NCBI GenBank assembly: GCA_012513725.1
Contig: JAAZBQ010000721.1
Span: forward strand, 1 to 6,973
Length of the DNA: 6,973 nt
Direction of reading: 5' to 3'
Source of the DNA: Chloroflexota bacterium
GTDB taxonomy: Bacteria > Chloroflexota > Anaerolineae > UBA1429
This document shows, one piece after another, positions 1 to 5,507 of this stretch (position 1 is the stretch's first letter; the number at the start of each line of letters is the position of its first letter). The notes beneath the pieces are model-generated. The model searched no databases. It was not told where the DNA came from and worked only from the letters and a program-made list of their open reading frames with translations. The position numbers were made by a program, and so were the translations under genes.

Positions 1-169
1 CGGGGTCGAACACCGTCCACACGCCTCCCGGGCTGCGAAAGTCGGGGATGCCGCTCTCCACCGAGATGCCGGCGCCGGTGAGGGCGGCGACGTGTTGGGC
101 CTGCCGGAACAGCCGCACGGCCTCGGGCAGGTGCTCCTCGTCGTGTCCAGGGATCACGATCTGGGCCAT
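1..169 (-). CDS. Sir2-family NAD-dependent protein deacylase, N-terminal fragment (runs off left edge)
   Basis: Only the first 56 codons are present; the gene continues beyond position 1. The translation starts MAQIVIPGHDEEHL and then shows the sirtuin NAD-binding signature: TGAGIS (residues 31-36) followed by SGIPDFRS (39-46) and GGVW (48-51). GAG-x-S and SGIPDFR line the NAD pocket in all sirtuins, so the family call is firm even on a fragment. Sirtuins remove acyl groups from lysines, using NAD and releasing nicotinamide and O-acyl-ADP-ribose in the cytoplasm. The zinc-binding Cys pairs and catalytic His would lie outside the window, so neither activity nor subclass can be judged. The ATG at 167-169 is supported by AGGAGG six bases upstream. 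The gene lies 77 nt downstream of the isomerase gene, behind a 28-bp palindrome, so it is co-oriented but may be transcribed separately or only by read-through. A functional link to the sugar genes is not evident. Confidence 0.9.
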   Translation of the reverse strand, partial: MAQIVIPGHDEEHLPEAVRLFRQAQHVAALTGAGISVESGIPDFRSPGGVWTVFDP

Positions 170-175
170 GTCACG

Positions 176-181
176 CCTCCT
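176..181 (-). promoter_or_regulatory. Shine-Dalgarno site of the Sir2 gene
   Basis: On the minus strand this reads AGGAGG, six bases before the ATG at 167-169, a textbook spacing that fixes the start of the truncated Sir2 gene. The extended sequence GGAGGC here is also the terminal 6 nt of the 3' arm of the palindrome just upstream, so the palindrome's 5' arm (GCCTCC) could in principle pair with it. The full hairpin should be much more stable. Confidence 0.8.
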
Positions 182-188
182 AACACAA

Positions 189-216
189 GCCTCCGGCGCC
201 GCGCGGCGCCGGAGGC
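189..216 (-). terminator. 28-bp perfect palindrome, probable terminator or attenuator hairpin
   Basis: The arm GCCTCCGGCGCC (189-200) is followed by GCGC (201-204) and the exact reverse complement GGCGCCGGAGGC (205-216). Because GCGC is self-complementary, all 28 bases form one perfect palindrome. As RNA it would make a 12-bp, nearly all-GC stem with a 4-nt loop. On the coding (minus) strand the stem begins 30 nt after the isomerase stop codon and is followed by TTGTGTTA, a weak U-tract. This suits an intrinsic terminator at the end of the sugar operon, although the short interrupted T run makes termination likely to be partial. Being symmetrical, it could equally be a dimeric protein-binding site; the position favours the hairpin. 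Confidence 0.6.
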
Positions 217-246
217 AAGGGGACGGATGAGGGAGAGCCGCGGGCT

Positions 247-1044
247 CTATCGCGCGCCGCAGGCCTGCATGCAGGCCTGCATGTGCCCTCGCGACTCGGC
301 GGCGATCACGGCGCACTGCACCAGATCGTACTCTTTGGCGCCGATGATCTCCAGGTCCACCGGGCCCTCGTACCCGTTGCGGTGCAGGGCGGCAATATAG
401 CCCACCAGGTCAATGTCGCCGCGGCCGTTGGCCTGCATCTCCGGGACGCCCGGGTTCGTCTGGCGACCCTTGCAGTCGCGGATGTGCACGTGCTTGACCC
501 GCGAGATCACCGCCTCGATGGCCTCCACCGGGTTCTCGCCCCCGCGGTAGATGTGCGAGGGATCCATGTCGATGCCAAACGCCGGCGAAGAGATCTCGCG
601 CATGGCACGCAGGGTGGTGGGCGTGTCGTGAATCGCCGCGCGGACGTGGGCCTTGACGCACAGCGTCACGCCATAGGTCTCGGCGCGCTCGGCGAGGGAG
701 TTCAGCGACTCGATGACGCCCTTGACGCTCTCCTCGTCATCCGCCACGCCGCCGGGGCCGCAGTTGATCACCGGGATGCCCAGCTCGACGGCTGCCTGGT
801 AGGCGAGCTCCATCTTGGCGGGGTCCTGCCGCGGCTGCTCCATGGCCAGGAGCTCCAGGCCGTATTCCCGGGAGAGGCGGCGAATCTCCGGTGCCTGCTC
901 CTGCCAACGCTCCAGGACGAGGTGCTCGCTCATGCCGTCGATGGCCGATAGCTCGATCCCGTCATAGCCGGCCATCGCGATGTGCTTGAAGGCAGCCTCC
1001 ATGCTATGGCCGCCAAAGAGGACCGAGTTTGCTCCGAGTTTCAT
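247..1044 (-). CDS. Sugar phosphate isomerase/epimerase-like TIM-barrel protein (xylose-isomerase-like family)
   Basis: A 265-aa protein of the xylose isomerase-like/AP endonuclease 2 fold, full length for the family. It begins MKLGANSVLFGG, then GYDGIELSA (27-34, first barrel strands). The metal-site segments are FGIDMDPSHIYRGG (156-169, with D161 and H164), VKHVHIRD (183-190, with H185 and H187), GRGDID (207-212) and VDLEI (229-233, with E232). Family members isomerise, epimerise or eliminate from sugars, inositols and keto-sugars using a divalent metal. At the place of the usual first metal-ligand Glu ('LxxExH') there is Lys131 in LCVKAHVRAAIHDT, so the metal site is altered; this may mark a subfamily. 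The ATG is preceded by GGGGGAG, which overlaps the stop region of the upstream gene (gap 9 nt), so the gene is co-transcribed with the Gfo/Idh genes. The C terminus carries a duplicated MQAC, encoded by a 12-bp tandem repeat. Family confident; substrate unknown. Confidence 0.9.
   Translation of the reverse strand: MKLGANSVLFGGHSMEAAFKHIAMAGYDGIELSAIDGMSEHLVLERWQEQAPEIRRLSREYGLELLAMEQPRQDPAKMELAYQAAVELGIPVINCGPGGVADDEESVKGVIESLNSLAERAETYGVTLCVKAHVRAAIHDTPTTLRAMREISSPAFGIDMDPSHIYRGGENPVEAIEAVISRVKHVHIRDCKGRQTNPGVPEMQANGRGDIDLVGYIAALHRNGYEGPVDLEIIGAKEYDLVQCAVIAAESRGHMQACMQACGAR
259..282 (-). repeat. Two tandem 12-bp units forming nested palindromes inside the 3' end of the isomerase gene
   Basis: The unit GCAGGCCTGCAT occurs twice without interruption (259-270 and 271-282). 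Each GCAGGCCTGC is itself a perfect 10-bp palindrome, and 259-280 together form a 22-bp perfect palindrome. In the isomerase frame the two units encode MQAC-MQAC near the C terminus (residues 255-262), just before Gly-Ala-Arg and the stop. It looks like a recent 12-bp duplication that kept the reading frame. Confidence 0.9.
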
Positions 1045-1053
1045 GGCTCCCCC

Positions 1054-2046
1054 TTACTGGATGTAGACCACCGTCTCGTTCTGGAGCGAATCGATGGCGG
1101 CCTGCAGCACCTTTTGCGCGGCCAGGCCGTCGGCGCCCGAACCATCGACCTCCTCCGGCGGGCAGCCCTCGCTCACCTGCTCCAGGAAGCGGTGGATGCG
1201 GTTCCTGAACGTGTCCTCAAAGTCGCGCATCCCGCCAAAGACGGGGTTCGTGTAGACCCGCTTTTCCAGATCTCCGGCAGGGTACAGCGTCGCCTCCCGC
1301 CACATGTCGTCGATCACAAAGCGCCCCTTGGTGCCGGCCACTTCGCAGCGCTCCATGGGGTGGCCCCGCTCGATGTCGTAGGAGCCCGTCAGTCCGCCGA
1401 CCACGCCGTTCCTAAAGCGCATGGAAAAGTGCGCGGTGGACCAGATCTTGCGTCCCGGGGCCTTGGTGGCAAAGCACTGCACCGCCTCGACGTCGCCGCA
1501 AAAGTGGCGCATAACGTCCACCGTGTGGGGATGCAGCGCCTTGATCTGGAACCAGGGCGAGGTCTCGCGCGGGTTCATGATCCACATGCTCATGTTGCAG
1601 AACAGGAGGTGCCCCAGGCGCCCCTCGTTCTGCCACTTTTTCGCCATCTCGGCGGCCGGCGTGAACCGATGGTTCAGATCGATCCCATAGCACACGCCCA
1701 TCTCCCGGGCGCAGGCCACCATCTCCTCGGCCTTGTCGATCTCGTTGGAGATCGGCTTTTCACCCAGGACGTGGCAGCCGGCCTGGAGGGCCTGCATGGT
1801 CGGCTCATAGTGGTCCGACCCGTACTCATGGCCGCCGGTGGCCACCGAGCAGACGTCCGGCGATAGTGCCTGGAGCATCTCGGGCACGCTGTAGAACGCC
1901 GGCACGCCGTACTCGGCGGCGGCAGCGTCGGCCCGGTCGTGGAGGATGTCGCACACGCCGACCAGTTCGGCCAGCGGGTCCGCCTTGTACAGGCGCGCGT
2001 GGCGGTTGCCGATGGGCCCCAGCCCGATGACGCCGACACGGATCAT
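1054..2046 (-). CDS. Gfo/Idh/MocA family NAD(P)-dependent oxidoreductase (copy A)
   Basis: A 330-aa protein, the usual length of the family. An N-terminal Rossmann domain begins at once with VGVIGLGPIGNRH (4-16; GxGxxG), followed by the substrate-binding alpha/beta domain. GEKPIS (95-100) holds the conserved catalytic/nicotinamide Lys97. YGIDLNHRFTPAA (120-132) and ALHPHTVDVMRHFCGD (170-185) line the active site. Members oxidise or reduce a hydroxyl/keto group of sugars, inositols or glycosides with NAD(P). The family's usual D-x-G-x-H-x-x-D reads A-L-H-P-H-x-x-D here, the same as in the paralogue at 2865-3854, so the two share a variant active site. The start overlaps the stop of the sulfotransferase gene by four bases (ATGA, 2043-2046), with GAGGAG (2054-2059) seven bases upstream inside that gene, implying translational coupling. 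The isomerase gene follows after 9 nt. Exact substrate unknown. Confidence 0.93.
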   Translation of the reverse strand: MIRVGVIGLGPIGNRHARLYKADPLAELVGVCDILHDRADAAAAEYGVPAFYSVPEMLQALSPDVCSVATGGHEYGSDHYEPTMQALQAGCHVLGEKPISNEIDKAEEMVACAREMGVCYGIDLNHRFTPAAEMAKKWQNEGRLGHLLFCNMSMWIMNPRETSPWFQIKALHPHTVDVMRHFCGDVEAVQCFATKAPGRKIWSTAHFSMRFRNGVVGGLTGSYDIERGHPMERCEVAGTKGRFVIDDMWREATLYPAGDLEKRVYTNPVFGGMRDFEDTFRNRIHRFLEQVSEGCPPEEVDGSGADGLAAQKVLQAAIDSLQNETVVYIQ

Positions 2047-2822
2047 GACGGGTCTCCTCTCTCGGCCACGGGGTCGGCGTTCGCCGGCGCACCCTCGGGT
2101 GAGGGCATCTCGTAGCCGTATTCGTGCATAGCGGGTTCAAAGAAATCGAAGTAGTTGGTCTCGGTGTCCGTCCGCCACCTTCCGACCGCTTCCGGGTTCA
2201 CCGGGATGCGCGCCAGCGGGAACCCCAGAAACTCTTCCAGCCGCGCCAGGGTCTCCTCCTGGCGCAGGACGAAATCCTCAAAACGCACCTCGATCCAGTG
2301 CTTGGGGCGCGCGGTGGCCCGCACCAGGTCGTACTGGTATTTCCAGGACATGGCCCTGCGCAGGCGCAGGTCGTCGGTGGCAGGGTATGGAATGCCGAAA
2401 TCGCTCAGGTCGTCGGTCAGGTGCCGGCCGATGATCGAGTCGCGGGGGTTACGGATCCAAAAGATGTACTTGGCCTCCGGGAAGAGCCGGGCAATCCAGG
2501 GGAACACCAGGGTGGTCTCGGGGATCTTCCAGCCCTTGTGCTCGGCAGTGCTGGCGCTCAGTGAGGCCAGATACCGGTCGACGAGCATGCTGAACTCGGC
2601 GGAGATCGCCCCCGAGTGGGTGTTGGACCAGTCCCATTCGAGGTCACCCTTCCATCCCACCCGCTCGGCGAACACGCGACAGGCCGCGTACATGTCGTCG
2701 GGGGGTAGCAGGTCGCCCGACTTGTTCAGCGGCTCGCCCATAAACACCCCGCTGGCCGAGAGGGTGTGCGACATGGCCCGGGTACCCGAGTGGCCCCGAC
2801 CGATCACGGTGACTAACGACAT
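2043..2822 (-). CDS. PAPS-dependent sulfotransferase family protein
   Basis: A 259-aa cytosolic-type sulfotransferase with no signal peptide or membrane segment. The 5'-phosphosulfate-binding P-loop is VIGRGHSGTRAMSHT (6-20). The 3'-phosphate-binding segment is IFWIRNPRDSIIGRH (120-134, with R124 and the Ser/Arg pattern R-N-P-R-D-S). Also seen are KGWKIPET (96-103), VRFEDFV (179-185) and EFLGFP (197-202), the usual late helix found in these enzymes, then GRW (214-216) and a C-terminal YGYE (235-238) followed by a short polar tail. The family moves a sulfuryl group from PAPS to a hydroxyl or amine of a sugar, lipid or small molecule. AGGAGG lies five bases before the ATG (2828-2833), confirming the start. 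It sits between two paralogous Gfo/Idh dehydrogenases and is translationally coupled to the downstream one, so its acceptor is probably the same small molecule or its precursor (inference). No PAPS synthesis genes are visible in the window. Confidence 0.88.
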   Translation of the reverse strand: MSLVTVIGRGHSGTRAMSHTLSASGVFMGEPLNKSGDLLPPDDMYAACRVFAERVGWKGDLEWDWSNTHSGAISAEFSMLVDRYLASLSASTAEHKGWKIPETTLVFPWIARLFPEAKYIFWIRNPRDSIIGRHLTDDLSDFGIPYPATDDLRLRRAMSWKYQYDLVRATARPKHWIEVRFEDFVLRQEETLARLEEFLGFPLARIPVNPEAVGRWRTDTETNYFDFFEPAMHEYGYEMPSPEGAPANADPVAERGDPS

Positions 2823-2864
2823 GAACGCCTCCTGACGCCTATCAACCGACCCACTCCCTGGGCG

Positions 2865-3854
2865 CTAGGCAGACTCGATCGTCCCGTTCTCCCACGAGCG
2901 GATGGTGGCCTCGATGATGCGCTGGACCTTGAGCGCGTCCTCCCCGGAGGCGTCGATCTCTTCCGGCTTGACGCCCTCGATGCTCTGCTCGATCCAGCGG
3001 CCGATCCGCGAGTGGAACGTCTCGCCAAAAGACATCATCCCGCCGATATAGTCGTATGTCTCGGTCTCCTGCGAGCGGCGCGGATAAAAGGTCAGGTGCT
3101 CGCAGGCGTCCAGGAGAACAAAGCGCGCCTCCGAGCCGACGACCTCCAGGGTCTCCAGCCCGTAGGAGCCCCCCGCATCGTACGACCCGGTTAGGTGGCC
3201 GACGACGCCGCTCTTGAACTGGAGGTTCACCTGCACGTTGGACCAGATCTTGCGGCCGGCGCCCTTTTTGAAGAACGCCTGCACCTTGTCCACGTCCCCG
3301 CAAAAGTAGCGCATGACGTCGAGGGAATGGGGGTGCAGCGCCCGGATGTGGAACCACGGCGAAGACTCGTTCGGGTTGTTGATCCACATCGTCATGTTCA
3401 CGATGTTCAGCTCGCCGAGGCGACCCGACTCCACCCACTCCTTGGCGCGGAGGGCGGCTGGGGTAAAGCGGTGGTTCAGGTCGATGCCGTACCGCAGGCC
3501 CTTTTCCTTGGCCAGCGCCACCATCTCCTCCGCCTCGTGGATGCGGTTGGAGATCGGCTTTTCGCCGAGGACGGGAATCCCCGCGCCGAGCAGTTCCATG
3601 GTGGGCTTGTAGTGGTCGCCGCCATTCTCCACGCCCGCCGAGCAGACGCTGGCGGAGTCGATCGGGAGGCCGGCGTCCAGCATCTCCTGCACCGAGTAGA
3701 ACGCCTTGGCGTTCCAGCGCTCGGCGGCCTTGTCTGCGCGGTCGTGGAGAATGTCGCAGACGGCGATGACCTCCGCGTCCGGATGGTCCGTGTAAACCTG
3801 GCAGTGGCGGTTGCCGATGCCGCCCAGCCCAACGACGGCTACCTTGAGCGTCAT
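2865..3854 (-). CDS. Gfo/Idh/MocA family NAD(P)-dependent oxidoreductase (copy B)
   Basis: A 329-aa paralogue of the gene at 1054-2046, collinear along its whole length and about half identical by eye. Shared blocks include VCDILHDRAD (32-41), LGEKPISN (96-103, catalytic Lys99), YGIDLNHRFTPAA (122-134) and GRKIWS (200-205). The Rossmann motif is VVGLGGIGNRH (7-17). The active-site segment ALHPHSLDVMRYFCGD (172-187) carries the same A-L-H-P-H variant as copy A. The most different parts are the region after GSYD (224-227) and the segment around 260-272, plausibly the substrate pocket, so the two copies may act on different positions or stages of one compound, or form a heteromer (inference). 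The gene begins 7 nt after the sulfatase-like gene's stop. Its likely ribosome site, AAGGAG (3865-3870), lies at the end of that gene with a rather long 10-nt spacer. A 42-nt gap precedes the sulfotransferase gene. Confidence 0.93.
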   Translation of the reverse strand: MTLKVAVVGLGGIGNRHCQVYTDHPDAEVIAVCDILHDRADKAAERWNAKAFYSVQEMLDAGLPIDSASVCSAGVENGGDHYKPTMELLGAGIPVLGEKPISNRIHEAEEMVALAKEKGLRYGIDLNHRFTPAALRAKEWVESGRLGELNIVNMTMWINNPNESSPWFHIRALHPHSLDVMRYFCGDVDKVQAFFKKGAGRKIWSNVQVNLQFKSGVVGHLTGSYDAGGSYGLETLEVVGSEARFVLLDACEHLTFYPRRSQETETYDYIGGMMSFGETFHSRIGRWIEQSIEGVKPEEIDASGEDALKVQRIIEATIRSWENGTIESA

Positions 3855-3861
3855 GATGGGG

Positions 3862-5394
3862 TCACTCCTTTTCGCTGACGGGTTGCGATGCTTCGCTATC
3901 GGACTTGGTCTTGGCCGCTTTGGTGCGGCGGGTGGCGGGCTTGGCCGCGGCGGGTTCCTCCTCGTCGGTCGCCGGCTCGTCCTGCTCGTCGCGGGACTTG
4001 GCCTGGAGTTTCACCGCGGCGCCCACGCTCCCAATGTGCATGGTATCGTACGCCTGCTGCGAGGAGGTAAAGGCGCCCATGCCGGCGTGTCCGTGCCAAT
4101 CGCCCTGGGTGTACATCGGGTTGGGCAGGCCCGTCTCCGCCTCGCGCTGGGCGATCCAGGCTTCCATCCGCGACCGGAGGATCGCCACCATGCCGGGCTC
4201 CTCGTGGGCGAGGTTCACGTTCTCCTCGGGGTCCTCCACCAGGTTGTAGAGCTCGACGGGCGGCTTGAAGTGGAAATCGGGCTCCAGCGCGACGATGAGC
4301 TTCCACTCGGGCGTGCGCCAGCCGTGCTTGCGCATCCACGTGCACTCGGTGATGTAGAACTCGGCCTCGTGGGAGGGCACCTCGCCGCGCATCATGGGCA
4401 TCATGCTGCGGCCGTCGAACGCCAGGCCGGAGGAGTCGATTTCGGCCAGCTCCAGCACGGTGGGCACCAGGTCCTTGTGCTGGATGTATCCCGGGAGACG
4501 GAGCCCCGCGGGCACCTTGCCCGGATAGCGGATGATCAGGGGCACGTGGAGGGTCGGATCATAGATGCCATGGTGGTCGAAATAGCACTCGTGGTCGTAG
4601 AGGGTCTCGCCGTGGTCCGAGTTGATCACCACGATGGTATCGTCCAGGATGCCCCGGGCCTCGAGCGCGGTAAAGATGGCGCGAATCGCGGCGTCCATAT
4701 AGGCCACCGCGCCGTCATACTGGGCGATGACATAATCCTTGTCGGTGATCCCGGGCGGCATCCAGGTGGCAAAAAAGTCGCAGAACGGCTTGAACGCCAT
4801 CACCGGCTCCATGGACTTGTTCGCCGGATCCAACTCATTGCCGTGGTAGAACGCCCGCTCGTAGGGGTAGGGCGGCAGGTAAGGGGCGTGGGGATCCATG
4901 TGCCGGAGGAACAGGAAGAACGGCTTGTCCTCGTCGGCCAGGCGGTCGAGTTCGGGGAGGGCCACATCGTTCAGGTTCTGGGCCTTGGGGCTGCGGCCCT
5001 CCTCCCAGGAACCCCACCCGGAAAAGTTCAGGTAGCGGTCGAACCCGCGGGAGGCCGGGTTCCCCTCAAACCCAACGGAGGTGGTGTTGTACCCCTCCGC
5101 CTTGAGGATTTCGGCCAGCGTGGGCACGTCCTCACGCATGGGCCCCTTGTGACGCAGGGCGACGACCTGGGTGCCAAAGCAGTCGCGGCCGGTGAACATC
5201 GAGGCGTACCCGCTGGTGGTCGGGATGTGCGGGCTGTAGCAGCGCTCGAACACCGTCCCACCGCGGCTAAAGTGATCCATGTGCGGGGTGGTCAGCCGCG
5301 GATAGCCATAGAGGCTCATGTGGTCGGCCCGCAGCGAGTCGATGCCGATCAGCAGGACGTTCGGTTTGCGACGGGAAGCGGTCTCGGAGGACAT
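3862..5394 (-). CDS. Sulfatase-family (alkaline phosphatase superfamily) hydrolase lacking the formylglycine Cys/Ser
   Basis: I place the start at ATG 5392-5394 (510 aa, MSSETASRRKPNVLLIGIDS), not at the upstream in-frame start near 5514. AGGAG lies eight bases before it, the conserved NVLLIGID strand follows directly, and a promoter lies between the two starts. Sulfatase features: GIDSLRADH (17-25, metal Asp19); HMDPHAPY (165-172); NSDHGE (258-263, metal Asp260/His261); HHG (274-276); HVPLIIRYPG (283-292); and the C-terminal ELYNLVEDPEENVNLA (381-396). The nucleophile segment reads IPTTSGYASMFTGR (57-70): where sulfatases have C/S-x-P-x-R, this has T59-T-S-G-Y. It therefore cannot be matured to formylglycine and may use Thr59, as phosphodiesterases and phosphotransferases of the superfamily do. 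No signal peptide is seen, so it is probably cytoplasmic. The last ~45 residues form a charged, disordered-looking tail with an acidic then a Lys/Arg/Ala-rich block. First gene of the five-gene unit. Confidence 0.9.
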   Translation of the reverse strand: MSSETASRRKPNVLLIGIDSLRADHMSLYGYPRLTTPHMDHFSRGGTVFERCYSPHIPTTSGYASMFTGRDCFGTQVVALRHKGPMREDVPTLAEILKAEGYNTTSVGFEGNPASRGFDRYLNFSGWGSWEEGRSPKAQNLNDVALPELDRLADEDKPFFLFLRHMDPHAPYLPPYPYERAFYHGNELDPANKSMEPVMAFKPFCDFFATWMPPGITDKDYVIAQYDGAVAYMDAAIRAIFTALEARGILDDTIVVINSDHGETLYDHECYFDHHGIYDPTLHVPLIIRYPGKVPAGLRLPGYIQHKDLVPTVLELAEIDSSGLAFDGRSMMPMMRGEVPSHEAEFYITECTWMRKHGWRTPEWKLIVALEPDFHFKPPVELYNLVEDPEENVNLAHEEPGMVAILRSRMEAWIAQREAETGLPNPMYTQGDWHGHAGMGAFTSSQQAYDTMHIGSVGAAVKLQAKSRDEQDEPATDEEEPAAAKPATRRTKAAKTKSDSEASQPVSEKE

Positions 5395-5402
5395 GGGCGC
5401 AT

Positions 5403-5407
5403 CTCCT
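5403..5407 (-). promoter_or_regulatory. Shine-Dalgarno site that sets the sulfatase-like start
   Basis: Reads AGGAG on the minus strand, eight bases before the ATG at 5392-5394. With the promoter at 5435-5463 it decides for the 510-aa product over the 550-aa open frame starting at 5514. The latter would begin upstream of the promoter and carry 40 residues without resemblance to the family. Confidence 0.7.
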
Positions 5408-5434
5408 GTGGCGCTGGATGGGCAAATCGTTGGC

Positions 5435-5463
5435 ATGATGGCACCGTCGCACTGCGCTGTCAA
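5435..5463 (-). promoter_or_regulatory. Predicted sigma70-type promoter of the five-gene sulfatase/sulfotransferase/Gfo-Idh unit
   Basis: On the minus strand a perfect -35 box TTGACA (5458-5463) is separated by exactly 17 bases from CATCAT (5435-5440; 4 of 6 matches to TATAAT, including the key second A and last T). The spacer ends in TGC, giving an extended -10 (TG-n). Transcription would begin near 5428, leaving a leader of about 34 nt with the AGGAG site. It sits in the only substantial gap (113 nt) among the sugar genes, directly before the first gene of the tight cluster. Confidence 0.6.
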
Positions 5464-5507
5464 GGCGTTGCCGGCGAGAACTTTGGGTGCCGTGGTATGT
5501 ACGCGGC

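Larger units (their letters stand above)
189..5463 (-). other. Predicted transcription unit: sulfatase-like, Gfo/Idh B, sulfotransferase, Gfo/Idh A, isomerase
   Basis: Five minus-strand genes run from the promoter at 5435-5463 to the palindrome at 189-216, with spacings of 7 nt, 42 nt, a 4-nt overlap and 9 nt. Each except the first has its ribosome site in or next to the preceding gene. No other promoter-like or terminator-like signal was seen inside. The proteins together would oxidise/reduce (two dehydrogenases), rearrange (TIM barrel), sulfate (sulfotransferase) and hydrolyse a phospho- or sulfo-ester (sulfatase-like) of a polyol or sugar. No transporter or transcription factor is present in the visible part. 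Confidence 0.65.

Noticed and set aside
189..282. The two palindromic elements as insertion-sequence ends or a CRISPR-like repeat
   Set aside because: The two palindromes differ in sequence, there is no transposase or spacer structure, no target-site duplication was seen, and the second lies in frame inside a gene.
48..400. Two overlapping short plus-strand open frames at the left end
   Set aside because: They cover the Sir2 fragment, the palindrome and the isomerase end on the other strand; there is no ribosome site or motif, and the minus-strand sirtuin signature is unambiguous.
982..1866. A 294-codon plus-strand open frame opposite Gfo/Idh copy A
   Set aside because: Antisense shadow: no recognisable domain, low-complexity composition, and fully covered by a well-supported minus-strand gene. 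The same holds for plus-strand frames at 283-951 and 3195-3878.
2823..2864. A possible internal promoter in the 42-nt gap before the sulfotransferase gene
   Set aside because: No -35/-10 pair with acceptable spacing was found; the gap holds only an AGGAGG ribosome site.
2842..3438. A 198-codon minus-strand frame within Gfo/Idh copy B
   Set aside because: It is an out-of-frame reading of the oxidoreductase gene, Arg/Gly/Pro-rich and without motifs.
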